64,000 bases of DNA, from the NCBI RefSeq assembly GCF_022539315.1, contig NC_066313.1:9179764-9243763 (forward strand), given 5' to 3'. Source of the stretch: Serinus canaria (lineage: Eukaryota > Chordata > Aves > Passeriformes > Fringillidae). A model generated the notes under the pieces. The model made no database searches. It saw only the letters and a list, made by a program, of their open reading frames with translations, and had not been told where the DNA came from. The position numbers and the translations under genes were made by a program. This document shows positions 58,201 through 64,000 of this stretch, one piece after another. The stretch's first letter is position 1; each line of letters begins with the position of its first letter.

Positions 58201-61071
58201 AGAAATAGCGAAAACTATAAAATAAAATCTTTGATTTAGCTCCCACTGTATGTGTGTACACATGTTAGAATGTACCAGTTCAGCTTCCTTCCTCTGATAA
58301 AATCACTCTGTAAGCTGGCACCGTGATATAAATTAAGCCACTCGTCTGACACTGCTGCAGTTATTAAACAGATCACATTGAAAAATAACATTTTTAAAAC
58401 CATTTTCTCATTTCCCTTGCTGCTGGCTTGTGGAGAACACCTTGCCTGCTTCTTGACAGGTCAATTATTCCAGTGCTCAGCTTCTTCTTACAGATATGAA
58501 AGAACCCAAATCGCTGTTCATCTTTTCCAGACGCAGCCAAACTGAATTCCATTTGTTACCTTCACAAGGCCAAAGAGGCAGGAGATGGATGGATACTGAA
58601 CTGTTACAAATGTCTGATCTAGAGGAAAAGTCTAACTGCAGCAAAATTGATTTTTAGAGGGTAGGCCTCAGAAGTAACATTGCATGTAAAATCCAATCCA
58701 GCAGAAAGTTGCCACTACCTTTCGGTTGTACTTTGCCATTACCAGGGATATTTGCTTTGATGTTGCAAAAAAAACTTCCAACACTCTTTTCACTTTTACA
58801 AATTATTTTCTAAAAATAGTATAGCTAACAATTTTTAAAAGTCAAGTCTAAAAAAAGTTCATTTTTTAAATGGAATCACAGGTGACAGAGCACCTTTAAA
58901 ACAGACTGCCATCTTTCTTCAGTGGAAAGGGAGCAAACCACCCTCATTAAACACCTAGTTGATACTATTTTTGAATACATGAACACCAATATAATTGCAA
59001 AGATAATATGAGGAGTTAAGGAAAATATCTGTAGAACTGCATCTACTGAATGTCTTAATTTTCTCGTGGAAGTACCTAATTTTATCACCCAAGGAACAGG
59101 AAGAATTTTTTTCCAGGAGCTGACATTTTTCTGGTGATAATATTATGGGTCCTTTGCTGAGGTTTTTTCAGAGGAGATTCTTGTAAACAGACTCCTTGAA
59201 GGTTATATTAATCTACAAAGCAGATCTTAGGCTGTGAGTTATACATATCTGCAGGCAGGAATATTTTTTTTTAAATCTTCACTATGTGGAAAGCTATTCC
59301 CCATGAACAAAGTGTCCTTTAAGGTAGGAAATTACCTGACAGGCTCTGCTGGGAGCTAAGGTTTAAAAAAGAGTCATTCCTCGAGTATGTTATAGAAATA
59401 GACAGGAGGTATAAGACCTTCTCTCTTTTTCAGTAGTTCTTAATTTACCTTTAGCAAGAAACAGTTAGATGAACTAAATAAACACTAAAAATCAATTGAA
59501 ACTGGACAACAGGAAAATCTGCAGATATATTTTTAAATATCTTTAAAATTTTCTTTTTTATTAAAAAACCCTTTCGTTCAGAGGGCTGCAAACATATTCT
59601 TCACCAACTGATATAGGCTTTATAGTTTGAACAAAGAACTGAGGACCATAAAATCCAAAATTCCAAATCAGACTTGAAACTGACTTCCTGAACACTCTTC
59701 TACACGTTCAAGACACAGAATTTACTCAACCATAAAGTGCAAAGTGCAACCAAGTTATCTTCAGTTTTACTTACATGTTGGGTAATAATCATAACAAATC
59801 AAATAGAAAAGTGAGTAATAAGCAAGACTGTTCCAGAATTAAAGAGTACTTGGCAATCAGCACTAAATTAAACCTCAGGAGACCACTGTAAATGATTAAG
59901 ATGCACTTTCAATAGGAAGGAAAGAGTGCACTCAAAACTCATTGAAACCATATGAAAATCTTCAAACTTCACCAGTATTTCTTCCTCTTGCTCTAAAAAA
60001 ATTTTAAAAATTAAAAATCAGTGATGCAGAGAGAAGATGAGCCCCCACTGTTAGGACCATCCTACTTTTACAGGAGAGATTCTCCATGCAAAGACTGCAT
60101 TATATAGGTAGAAAGGTGTGTTTCTAACAGCAAATTATTAAAATTACTTATATCTCACTCCAGTGTCTACTTTTCCAAAAAAACCCAGCAGCCCTTGAGT
60201 GCACATGCTTTAGCACAACTATATACAAGGCTAAATGCTATAGATATAAAAGCTTGAGCATTTCAGAAATATAAACTGTTCACTCTGTCTGAATCCTGAC
60301 TGTTTCAGAGAGGCTTCAAAGGTGCTCAGGGGAATCCTCTGCAGTACTGAACAGGGCAATTTCATGAACACTGTGCTACAGAAACTGTGAAGTGGAGTGC
60401 CCTTGAGACTGGAGTTTCTCCAGACTAGTTAAATATATATCCTTCACTTCTCCTCGTTTCCCAGCCAACTGTTCATCTACATTATTACCCATTCAGAAGG
60501 ATGTGCTTAGTATCAAACACTCATCTGTGAGAGCTTGCATTTATTTTATTTTCAAAGTGCAGACCAAAGACTTTTATTGCAACAGCAGAGCTTACAAAAG
60601 AAGGGCTGCAGTGAACACTTTTTGGAAGACCAAAAGCCACCTGCGCCTTAGAAGGATGTATCAGCTAGAAGGATTTAAGACCAGCACAGTGCTTTCTCAG
60701 GGGATATTTACAGCAAAAAGCTGAATATTAGATCAAATTTTAACATCACCTCAGTGTGTAACAATGACCACATGTATGCACAGAATAACCCCCAGTGCCA
60801 GCTATGAGAGCTCATTGCTTTTGTGCCCCTTTTACCAACCTTCCTCCGTGGTACGAGCAGACTTGGATTCACTGTCCATCCCTTGGAACTCATTGAAATA
60901 AGGGCGAACCTTGATCTCATAGGTGACCCCCTTTTTGAGGTTGACGAGCACGGCGCTGCGCTCGGTGGGCACTTTCACCTCCAGGTTCTGCCACGTGGCC
61001 GGGGCAGGCAGGCCCGAGGTCTGGCGGTACAGCACGCGGTAGCCCTGGATAAACTGGGACTGCCGGTCCAC
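2579..61071 (-). CDS. ROBO2: ROBO2 (roundabout guidance receptor 2), partial spliced gene
   Basis: This is the gene-level entry; exons are listed separately. ROBO2 is a single-pass neuronal receptor for SLIT proteins that signals growth-cone repulsion through its cytoplasmic tail. Eleven constitutive exons give one open frame of 656 codons with no stop. It begins inside fibronectin III domain 2 ([13 protein letters not shown]) and ends in the tail at HRREGITDG. The juxtamembrane motif [13 protein letters not shown], the segment [11 protein letters not shown] and the tail motifs match ROBO2 rather than ROBO1, whose equivalent is WLYRHRKKRNG. Residue numbers in the exon entries count from the first codon in the window. 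The 5' exons (signal peptide, five Ig domains, first fibronectin domain) and the last coding exon(s) are outside the window. Three in-frame cassette exons are additional. Identity is very sure; isoform use is inferred. Confidence 0.97.
3401..3462. repeat. (TA)n/(CA)n compound microsatellite
   Basis: Alternating TA with short TG, followed by a CA run. It lies deep in an intron, with no sign of function. Confidence 0.9.
4349..4372. repeat. Poly-A run (24 nt)
   Basis: An uninterrupted A run. The preceding sequence shows no retroposed gene that I recognise and no matching target-site duplication. Confidence 0.85.
7437..7619 (-). CDS. ROBO2: ROBO2 183-nt distal-tail cassette exon (ROBO1-like)
   Basis: A 183-nt segment with acceptor TTTGTTTTTAG and donor GTTTGT, open throughout in the required phase. 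It encodes 61 residues starting [19 protein letters not shown] and ending [10 protein letters not shown]. The motifs NGWGSAS, RSSV and FAQAL-AAAD-AG match the ROBO1 tail right after SSVTG (NGWGSASEED, RSSVSSSDGSFF, DFAQAVAAAAEYAG, from memory). It lies exactly where the ROBO1 segment would sit, after the acidic exon. It is a multiple of three with phase 1 at both ends. The canonical ROBO2 protein that I know skips it (SSVTG-KAF), so it is probably alternatively used. That it is an exon is well supported; when it is used is unknown. Confidence 0.88.
7678..7859. repeat. Diverged tandem duplication, two ~91-nt units
   Basis: Unit 1 (7678-7768) and unit 2 (7769-7859) both start AAAGCTTAAAGACCCACTTA. 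They then stay roughly two-thirds identical in register, for example ACAGAGCTTGGTACA against CCAGAGTTTGGCACA. The pair ends 59 nt upstream, on the transcript, of the acceptor of the 183-nt cassette exon. The origin is unknown. Confidence 0.75.
10436..10950 (+). mobile_element. CR1 LINE, 3' end remnant
   Basis: About 515 nt resembling the 3' part of avian chicken-repeat-1 LINEs. It includes the landmarks CCTGGAGAAG, CTGGAACTGGTTGCCC, AGCTGTGGATGTCCC, AACCTGGACTAGTAG and GTGTCCCTGTCCATGG, and it ends CCAAACCATTCTATG, the typical CR1 3' terminus. Many substitutions and small gaps show that it is old and inactive. It has no intact reverse-transcriptase frame. It is inserted antisense to ROBO2. 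The left limit is approximate. Confidence 0.9.
12390..12800. promoter_or_regulatory. Candidate conserved non-coding element
   Basis: Unique block with AT-rich motifs (TGATAATTAATGACC, AAATTAATTTATGATCAG, TGATGAATGCATAT) and no repeats. It looks like a deeply conserved intronic element of a neurodevelopmental gene. There is no direct proof. Confidence 0.35.
16873..17087 (-). CDS. ROBO2: ROBO2 exon: acidic distal tail
   Basis: A 215-nt exon encoding residues 528-600. The acceptor is TTTGTGTAG before GCACATCC, and the donor is GTAACC. The peptide starts [18 protein letters not shown], continues [13 protein letters not shown], and has a strongly acidic run ([16 protein letters not shown]) encoded partly by GAT/GAC repeats at about 16969-16995. 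It ends [18 protein letters not shown], the distal signature shared with ROBO1. The phase-1 end can join to the 183-nt cassette at 7619 or to the exon at 2749. Confidence 0.97.
17698..17740. repeat. A-rich low-complexity stretch
   Basis: Poly-A interrupted by single G and C; on the ROBO2 transcript it is a U-rich tract in an intron. Confidence 0.85.
18469..18580. repeat. Inverted repeat, MITE-like remnant
   Basis: Two 31-nt arms (18469-18499 and 18550-18580) are reverse complements at 25 of 31 positions around a 50-nt loop. The core CTTAAGTATATG is perfect. The text around it (AAGTCAATTTCTCATG, CTTAAGTGATTTGCTGGATC) resembles an old amniote interspersed repeat that I recall but cannot name. 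It could be a short non-autonomous DNA transposon fossil. Confidence 0.6.
20284..20321. repeat. (ATT/TTG)n simple repeat
   Basis: TTG and ATT/TTA trinucleotides starting about 38 nt past the donor of the CC3 exon, on its intron side. Confidence 0.85.
20359..20619 (-). CDS. ROBO2: ROBO2 exon: CC3 motif
   Basis: A 261-nt exon encoding residues 441-528. The acceptor is TTTTTATTGTAG before ATATGAC, and the donor is GTAAAT. The peptide starts [19 protein letters not shown], then has an acidic run (EDELEEDDD, 462-470). CC3 follows ([15 protein letters not shown], 473-487), then [19 protein letters not shown]. It ends with [14 protein letters not shown], where the final codon is split with the next exon. 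CC3 is the segment that binds srGAP or Rac/Cdc42 regulators in the family. The translation is continuous and close to mammalian ROBO2. Confidence 0.97.
20675..20701. repeat. GTAGAGGGT x3 tandem repeat
   Basis: Three perfect 9-nt copies, 56-82 nt upstream of the CC3 exon acceptor on the transcript. Confidence 0.9.
21041..21160 (-). mobile_element. CR1 LINE fragment
   Basis: A short piece with the landmarks CACAGAATCC, AAGATGACCAAGTCCAACTC, TGGCCCTGCAC, AAGAGTCACACCATG and GAGCATTATCC. These correspond to the reverse complement of the 3' end of avian CR1 elements, so the element runs on the minus strand, in the sense of ROBO2. It is diverged and truncated on its 5' side. Boundaries are approximate. 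Confidence 0.75.
23233..23325. repeat. A-rich simple sequence
   Basis: AAAAC repeats, CCCC interruptions and a poly-A run mixed with G; low complexity. Confidence 0.8.
26390..26406. repeat. Poly-T run
   Basis: A T run about 110 nt past the CC2 exon donor on the transcript, where it reads as poly-A. Confidence 0.85.
26518..26674 (-). CDS. ROBO2: ROBO2 exon: lysine cluster and CC2 proline motif
   Basis: A 157-nt exon encoding residues 389-441. The acceptor is TGGATTTGCAG before GTGGC, and the donor is GTAATT. It begins with a basic cluster ([12 protein letters not shown], residues 389-400) and contains CC2 ([13 protein letters not shown], residues 415-427). In ROBO proteins CC2 is the docking site for Ena/VASP and SH3 partners such as srGAP. 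It ends with [13 protein letters not shown]. The weak donor is followed at once by a run of U on the transcript, a typical setting for TIA1-assisted recognition. The exon enters in phase 1 and leaves in phase 2. Confidence 0.97.
26675..30973 (-). other. ROBO2: ROBO2 intron (4.3 kb) after the 126-nt cassette
   Basis: AT-rich intron. A 150-codon minus-strand frame at 27802-28254 has no recognisable domain and no supporting splice phase, so it is left out. No clear mobile element was seen. Confidence 0.83.
30974..31099 (-). CDS. ROBO2: ROBO2 126-nt cytoplasmic cassette exon
   Basis: A 126-nt segment with an acceptor ending AACCCTTAG and a GTTGGT donor. It translates without a stop in the required phase to [17 protein letters not shown], then [19 protein letters not shown] and RSGSLSG. 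This matches an optional ROBO2 segment that I know from mammalian isoforms ([16 protein letters not shown] and following). It lies between the CC1 and CC2 exons and is a multiple of three with phase 1 at both ends, so skipping keeps the frame. It adds two tyrosines and a Ser/Thr-rich stretch. The weak acceptor tract and off-consensus donor fit regulated splicing. Long frames overlapping it on both strands (30578-31080) are shadows. Confidence 0.92.
31100..31476 (-). other. ROBO2: ROBO2 short intron (377 nt)
   Basis: Short intron between the CC1 exon and the 126-nt cassette. It includes a G-rich plus-strand run at 31191-31206. Nothing else was seen. Confidence 0.85.
31477..31758 (-). CDS. ROBO2: ROBO2 exon: cytoplasmic CC1 motif
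   Basis: A 282-nt exon, the longest in the window, encoding residues 295-389. The acceptor is CGTTCCACAG before ATGTTCTG, and the donor is GTAATT. The peptide starts [12 protein letters not shown]. It contains CC1 (ATPYATTQI, residues 337-345), whose tyrosine is a known phosphorylation site and DCC-contact region in the family, and ends [13 protein letters not shown]. The tyrosine-rich stretch AIYSSIDF precedes CC1. The exon can join either to the 126-nt cassette or directly to the CC2 exon, because both begin in the same phase. Confidence 0.97.
31759..35846 (-). other. ROBO2: ROBO2 intron (4.1 kb)
   Basis: Unique AT-rich intron with one 21-nt poly-T run (31970-31990). No exon or gene was recognised. 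Confidence 0.85.
31970..31990. repeat. Poly-T run (21 nt)
   Basis: An uninterrupted T run in an intron, about 210 nt upstream of the CC1 exon acceptor on the transcript. Confidence 0.85.
35847..35974 (-). CDS. ROBO2: ROBO2 exon: cytoplasmic tail between CC0 and CC1
   Basis: A 128-nt exon encoding residues 252-295. The acceptor is TCTTCTTCAG before TCGACC, and the donor is GTAGGT. The peptide runs from [15 protein letters not shown] through [15 protein letters not shown] to GNFGRGD. The motif [11 protein letters not shown] is a ROBO1/ROBO2 tail signature. It enters in phase 2 and leaves in phase 1, consistent with both neighbours. No catalytic or folded domain is expected here; the tail is intrinsically disordered in this family. 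Confidence 0.96.
35975..37514 (-). other. ROBO2: ROBO2 intron (1.5 kb) with candidate conserved element
   Basis: The block at about 36915-37260 has no repeats and is dense in homeodomain-type cores (TAATTA, CTAATT, ATTAA, ATCGATTA), which is the look of a vertebrate conserved non-coding element. The part near 36500-36850 is less AT-rich and unremarkable. Confidence 0.8.
36915..37260. promoter_or_regulatory. Candidate conserved non-coding element (enhancer-like)
   Basis: Repeat-free, AT-rich block with many homeodomain-type cores: CTAATTA, TAATTAC, ATCGATTA, TCTAATTAATG, CAATTGA. It lies in a ROBO2 intron; developmental guidance genes of this type often hold such elements. This is pattern recognition only, with no alignment. 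Confidence 0.4.
37515..37557 (-). CDS. ROBO2: ROBO2 exon: CC0 motif, first part
   Basis: A 43-nt exon encoding residues 238-252 ([15 protein letters not shown]). The acceptor is CCACCAAAACGCAG, and the donor is GTATGT. It enters in phase 1 and leaves in phase 2. The motif TFQRG with the following SRPGLLN forms the CC0 region just inside the membrane; in ROBO proteins this region holds a conserved tyrosine or phenylalanine position. The pyrimidine tract before the acceptor is short and interrupted. A UG-rich tract lies 36-56 nt upstream on the transcript (37593-37613), which is unusual for such a small exon. Confidence 0.94.
37593..37613. repeat. CA/TG dinucleotide repeat near CC0 exon
   Basis: A CA tract on the plus strand, read as UG repeats on the ROBO2 transcript, 36-56 nt upstream of the acceptor of the 43-nt exon. 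GUUU repeats sit between it and the acceptor. Confidence 0.85.
41634..41680. repeat. A-rich (CAAA)n repeat
   Basis: A poly-A followed by CAAA tetramers, deep in the intron after the microexon. Confidence 0.85.
44458..44484 (-). CDS. ROBO2: ROBO2 27-nt cytoplasmic microexon (candidate cassette)
   Basis: A 27-nt segment flanked by a strong acceptor (TTTCTTGTTTTGCAG) and a GTACTG donor. It lies between the transmembrane exon and the CC0 exon. Spliced in phase 1 it adds nine residues, turning NYA-VTFQRG into [18 protein letters not shown]. The added motif SFTFTP matches the same position of the ROBO1 tail, which from memory reads VPSFTFTPTVTYQRG. That shared motif, the exact phase and the flanking sites together argue that it is a real exon. 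It is too short to show as an open reading frame. The TGC triplets and pyrimidine tract just upstream resemble neural microexons regulated by SRRM4, which is inference. Confidence 0.83.
44485..46474 (-). other. ROBO2: ROBO2 intron between transmembrane exon and microexon (2.0 kb)
   Basis: Intronic sequence with no repeat or coding signal of note, apart from the 53-codon in-frame read-through directly after the donor at 46474 (to 46314). Confidence 0.8.
46475..46657 (-). CDS. ROBO2: ROBO2 exon: juxtamembrane stalk and transmembrane helix
   Basis: A 183-nt exon encoding residues 177-238. The acceptor is CTCTTGTGCAG before GAGCTCG, and the donor is GTAAGA. It encodes the stalk ([17 protein letters not shown]), then one hydrophobic helix at about residues 202-225 starting PAFIAGIGG. 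The basic stop-transfer run RRKKRK follows at 226-231, then GLSNYA, the start of the cytoplasmic tail. The exon enters and leaves in phase 1. Reading through the donor stays open for a further 53 codons to a stop ending at 46314, so intron retention would give a truncated receptor with a short novel tail. That is only a possibility. Confidence 0.97.
47004..47053. repeat. 25-nt tandem duplication
   Basis: Two copies (47004-47028 and 47029-47053) starting AGGAAACTAATAAAAAA, differing at one base. It looks recent. Confidence 0.85.
49975..50015. repeat. 20-21-nt direct repeat
   Basis: ATTCTTGATTCTTTGAGTC is followed at once by ATTCTTGATTCTCTTTGAGT, a local duplication with a 2-nt difference. Confidence 0.8.
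52213..52272. repeat. (AAAAC)n pentamer repeat next to exon donor
   Basis: AAAAC repeats interrupted by a short CCCAGG. On the transcript they read as a GUUUU-rich tract starting about 11 nt after the GTAAGT donor of the fibronectin exon. Confidence 0.85.
52284..52455 (-). CDS. ROBO2: ROBO2 exon: C-terminal half of fibronectin III domain 3
   Basis: A 172-nt exon encoding residues 120-177. The acceptor is TTGTCCCAG before ATC TGG TGC, and the donor is a strong GTAAGT. It starts [15 protein letters not shown] and ends [10 protein letters not shown], completing the third fibronectin III domain. The motif [17 protein letters not shown] is the F-G strand region. N125-E-T and N132-K-T are potential N-glycosylation sites. 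A GU-rich pentamer tract lies within 12 nt of the donor on the transcript (see the repeat at 52213-52272). Confidence 0.96.
52456..55156 (-). other. ROBO2: ROBO2 intron (2.7 kb)
   Basis: Intron within fibronectin domain 3. It contains a TAA/AAT simple repeat (54964-55001) and a dense cluster of TAATTA/ATTAAT cores at about 53605-53650 and 53970-54045. Nothing coding was seen. Confidence 0.85.
54964..55001. repeat. (TAA)n simple repeat
   Basis: AAT/TAA trinucleotides with GTA and GAT interruptions, in an intron. Confidence 0.85.
55157..55281 (-). CDS. ROBO2: ROBO2 exon: N-terminal half of fibronectin III domain 3
   Basis: A 125-nt exon encoding residues 78-119. The acceptor is TTTGGTGTAG before CTCCAAGTGC, and the donor is AAG followed by GTACAC. 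The peptide begins [15 protein letters not shown] and contains [12 protein letters not shown], the typical A-B-C strand region of the membrane-proximal fibronectin domain of ROBO2. N95-S-T is a potential N-glycosylation site. It ends on a complete codon (EYK), and the next exon resumes at IWCLGN. The donor lacks the usual purine-G pattern at +4 and +5. Confidence 0.96.
55282..60839 (-). other. ROBO2: ROBO2 intron (5.6 kb)
   Basis: Intron between the two fibronectin-domain exons. It is mostly unique AT-rich sequence. A less AT-rich block lies at about 56040-56280. The stretch 58310-58400 is free of repeats and contains homeodomain-like ATTAA cores, so it could be a conserved element. No coding signal was seen on either strand. 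Confidence 0.85.
60840..61071 (-). CDS. ROBO2: ROBO2 exon: C-terminal part of fibronectin III domain 2
   Basis: A 232-nt exon encoding residues 1-77 plus the first base of codon 78. It starts at GTG GAC CGG after a CATCTCCAG acceptor and ends at GAG GAA G before a GTTGGT donor. The peptide holds the later strands of an extracellular fibronectin III domain, including the conserved motifs GYRVLYR and [16 protein letters not shown]. The incoming phase is 0 and the outgoing phase is 1, which matches the next exon. It is much richer in G+C and CpG than the surrounding intron, particularly at 60940-61070. The donor is weak, with T at +3. The preceding exon is not in the window. Confidence 0.96.
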
Positions 61072-64000
61072 CTGGAGATGACAATAAATAAACATACCAA
61101 ATCAAACAAACAAGCAAACAAAAACCCCCAACAAACCAACCAAACACAGACAAACTGTGTAAAAAGAAAATAAACGGTTGCCAAGAATGATTCTGCCTTC
61201 ATCAAAAAGAGAAAACTCACAGTTACGATGCTGAATTTATTAATCCAACTACCTTCTTGTAAGTTGATTAATTGTCTACAAAGAGTTTTTTTCTCACATT
61301 ACTGGTTATAGAATATTTCTTTCTGCTTTGCTTTCTCCAGCTCTATATATCATGACAAATTCCACCTTAAATCATAAAACAAGGCCCCCACTCCTGCAAT
61401 AAATCATGAAAAGAAAACTTTGGCATAAGGCTTGCTGCATGTAAACTTACTAAGCACATCTTGGCTACTGATGTGCTGAAATAGGAGAAGAAAAGAAAAA
61501 CAAATTCTTTCAGAAAAGGACAAGTCTTTGAAGATACCCTACATGCTTACAATTAGTCCATTACTTGGCTCACAGCTCATGAAATGCACAGCAAATTAAA
61601 ATAAACATAAGACAGATGCAGAGAAAACAACTTCCAAAGACATGTGCTGTTTCTTGTGTCCACAGCCTGAGCAGCCCCTTTGCCTCCTGGGGTACTGATG
61701 CTCTCAGGCCATCAGATGGAAATGGAATGTTGCTTTTGGTTTATATTTTGTTTGTTGCTAGGCAAGCAGAATTCAAGATTGGACCATGGAAGTTTAAAAA
61801 TTTTATCCTATAAACAGGATTTTTATTTGAAGAAAAGCTTCCAAAGTGTTTTATCTTAGAAAGGTTGCATGCATCTATTTATCTTCCAAAAAAAAAAAAA
61901 ACCCAAAAATCAAGGCATTATGATTATTGCACAAAGTTTTCCTGGGAAAAAACACCAAAAAACCCAAACCAATTTGGTTTCTAAAAGTAAACCAAACCAA
62001 ACTGCTTCTGTAGCTGCCAAATAAGGAGCAAAGAAAGTGCAGCACAAATAGCAAAACTATAGAGCAGGCTGCTTGGTAATTCTGTGTTATAACTTAGACT
62101 CAACAAGTAGGATATTTCTTCTGTTCTTGTCAATTTGCCTGCTCGAAGATATTCCAGAATTAGAGAAACATTTGTTTGAGTTCTCTTAAGAATAAATGAA
62201 TTTAAGGCTGAAAACACAAACCGTGCTCTATTGTGCTCCTCCTATAATCTTGTTACACTTTATTGAGGCATTCAGAGGGGACACAGATTCTTAGACATTA
62301 AAAAGCAAGGCAAGCAAGAAGAAAGCTTTATTTATGAAAGCAAGGCAGAAATGTCCTTCATCAAAACTGTCACTGTTAAAAACCTTGCAACATATGTTAC
62401 AACAACATTAAGCTTGCATTTTATAAACTTCTCTGCATTCACTTTAAGTGAATTTATGCACTGAAAGAGGGATATAACTCACAATAATAGCTTGTTAATA
62501 CCAAAAGAATCAAGCTGTGTTTTTAAGAAGAACATTAAGCAGCTGTTTCCAGATGAAGGGAGTCTGTAAATCAGAGTAAACTGTTTTTATCCATGTTTGA
62601 CTTTGATTAACTAAATGTTTTATGGATATAAAGACTTTATGACCCTCACATTTACTACAAAATTCAGCAAAAATAATGCTTTTATCCACTTTGCAATAGA
62701 GATTTTTAACCTAAATTACAATATAAGGTTATAAGGTTTAATAATCAAACACTGAGTTTGAGTCTTGCTTAACTTCTTAGTTAGAAGCTACACTGAAAGA
62801 TGGCATAACTTTGTTAGAACTTTCCATGTTGTCTTTGCTCTATTTTTAAGCTCTACTGACTGCTGCCTAGTGGAGAAAACTGAAAATTCAGAACTGACCT
62901 GACTGAACAGTAGCACTGTGTACAACACAGTGTGGAAAGCATTTTGTACAGCAAGGCACAAACAGAAACCCACCCCCAACTTACTGAGAAGAGCTGGACT
63001 CCTAGGTAATATCTAAAGAATAACAATTTTCAGTCTCTCATACTTTTGTTTCTACTTCCAGAAAAATCATCCATACACATCTTTTCCTCCCAGACCTCTA
63101 AGATCTTAAATTAAAAGACTAAACAATAGAAGAAATATGAAAGCAGAATGCATTAGTACCACAAGGCTGTCACATTTATGGGTGCTATAAACTAGCTTGA
63201 TTTGAGGCTTGCTTGAATCTCACAGAGCTTTCAATTAGTAACTTGATTACAGCAGGGCAGAGTGATCTGCCCAAATAGCAGATTATTGACAGTGATTTCA
63301 TCGTCCAGAGTCTGGGAGGATACTGACAAAAGAAAACATAATACATTTTTAATGTTTTCTATAAACATCCAGTCACGTTCAGTACCAAGGTGAGGATACA
63401 ATGCTATCTGTCATACCCAACTAAAGCTAGTCTGTATGAACAGGGCCTTCTGTAGGGTCAAAATGTTGGGAAACTACTCAGAGGGGCACTTTACTTACTG
63501 AGAAAGGTGGATTTTTAAATTTTGTTTGGTTTCCAAATTAATAAAAAATTACTCTTGGATAATTACGTGGATTAACCAGAAATATTTGTGAGAGGTAGGA
63601 CAGGTGTATTTCACATATACATACACTCACGTGTGCATACATATGTGCATGTCTATCCACAGTTACATGGTCATATATAATATAAAGTGGCAGTGACTTC
63701 ACAATTTTCTCCAATTCTGTGGTAATGATGTGTCATGCCACGAGCAGACTACTAAAAATATCCTTATGTGATTAAAGACATTAATTCAGCTATGTAACTC
63801 CAAGTTTGGCACACGCTCACACGTAGGCAGAGCTGCAGAAACATGCACTCTGGCTTGATGAAAGGATAAAGAATGTAAATGGCTGCCACTTCCTTACACA
63901 AATTACTCAGCATTATTTCAGCAATTGCAGGAATTCTCTGTGTTGAATACTGGGAGCAGAGAATATTTCTAGGGTGTGATATCAGCTCAAAAGATCTGCT
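61072..64000 (-). other. ROBO2: ROBO2 intron, 3' part, upstream of first exon in window
   Basis: AT-rich intron with no recognisable exon or gene. It holds a CAAA/CCAA-rich tract next to the acceptor (61084-61146), a short poly-A (about 61889-61902) and a degenerate CA/TG-like stretch near 63605-63660. The preceding fibronectin-domain exon was searched for by its motifs and not found. Confidence 0.85.
61084..61146. repeat. CAAA/CCAA-rich tract at exon acceptor
   Basis: CAAA and CCAA repeats on the plus strand, read as a GU-rich tract directly upstream of the acceptor of the exon at 60840-61071. It replaces a normal pyrimidine tract. Confidence 0.75.

Noticed and set aside
2579..61071. Assignment to ROBO1 instead of ROBO2
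   Set aside because: The [11 protein letters not shown] membrane junction, [13 protein letters not shown] stalk, CC2 [11 protein letters not shown] and the [14 protein letters not shown] distal tail follow ROBO2. Only the microexon and the 183-nt cassette look ROBO1-like, and they fit as shared ancestral modules.

Overview
The window is a piece of a vertebrate, very probably avian, genome. It carries one gene: the 3' two thirds of the axon-guidance receptor gene ROBO2, transcribed on the minus strand, with transcription running from high to low coordinates. The avian call rests on two CR1 LINE remnants (about 10436-10950 and 21041-21160), the near absence of SINE-like repeats, and short introns for this gene. 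I cannot name the species; a songbird is plausible but unproven.

Eleven exons form an unbroken frame from 61071 down to 2579 (1969 nt, 656 full codons). Every junction was placed by an AG acceptor, a GT donor and matching phase. In order they encode the end of fibronectin III domain 2, all of fibronectin III domain 3, the juxtamembrane and transmembrane segment, and a long cytoplasmic tail. The tail carries the conserved CC0, CC1 (PYATTQ), CC2 (LPPPP) and CC3 (PTPPVRG) motifs, an acidic stretch and two RPRP proline-rich motifs. The immunoglobulin domains and first fibronectin domain lie beyond 64000. The last coding exon(s) and 3' UTR lie beyond position 1.

Three further exons, all cytoplasmic, fit between the constitutive ones: a 27-nt microexon (44458-44484), a 126-nt exon (30974-31099) and a 183-nt exon (7437-7619). 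Each is a multiple of three and uses the same phase, so each can be included or skipped without breaking the frame. The microexon and the 183-nt exon resemble segments that are part of the ROBO1 tail, which suggests that ROBO2 keeps ancestral ROBO tail modules as optional cassettes. These are the most interesting content of the window.

The rest is intron: AT-rich sequence with simple repeats, two CR1 pieces, a MITE-like inverted repeat (18469-18580), a diverged tandem duplication just upstream of the 183-nt exon, and several blocks that look like conserved non-coding elements. I see no other protein gene, RNA gene, CRISPR array or intact mobile element on either strand.
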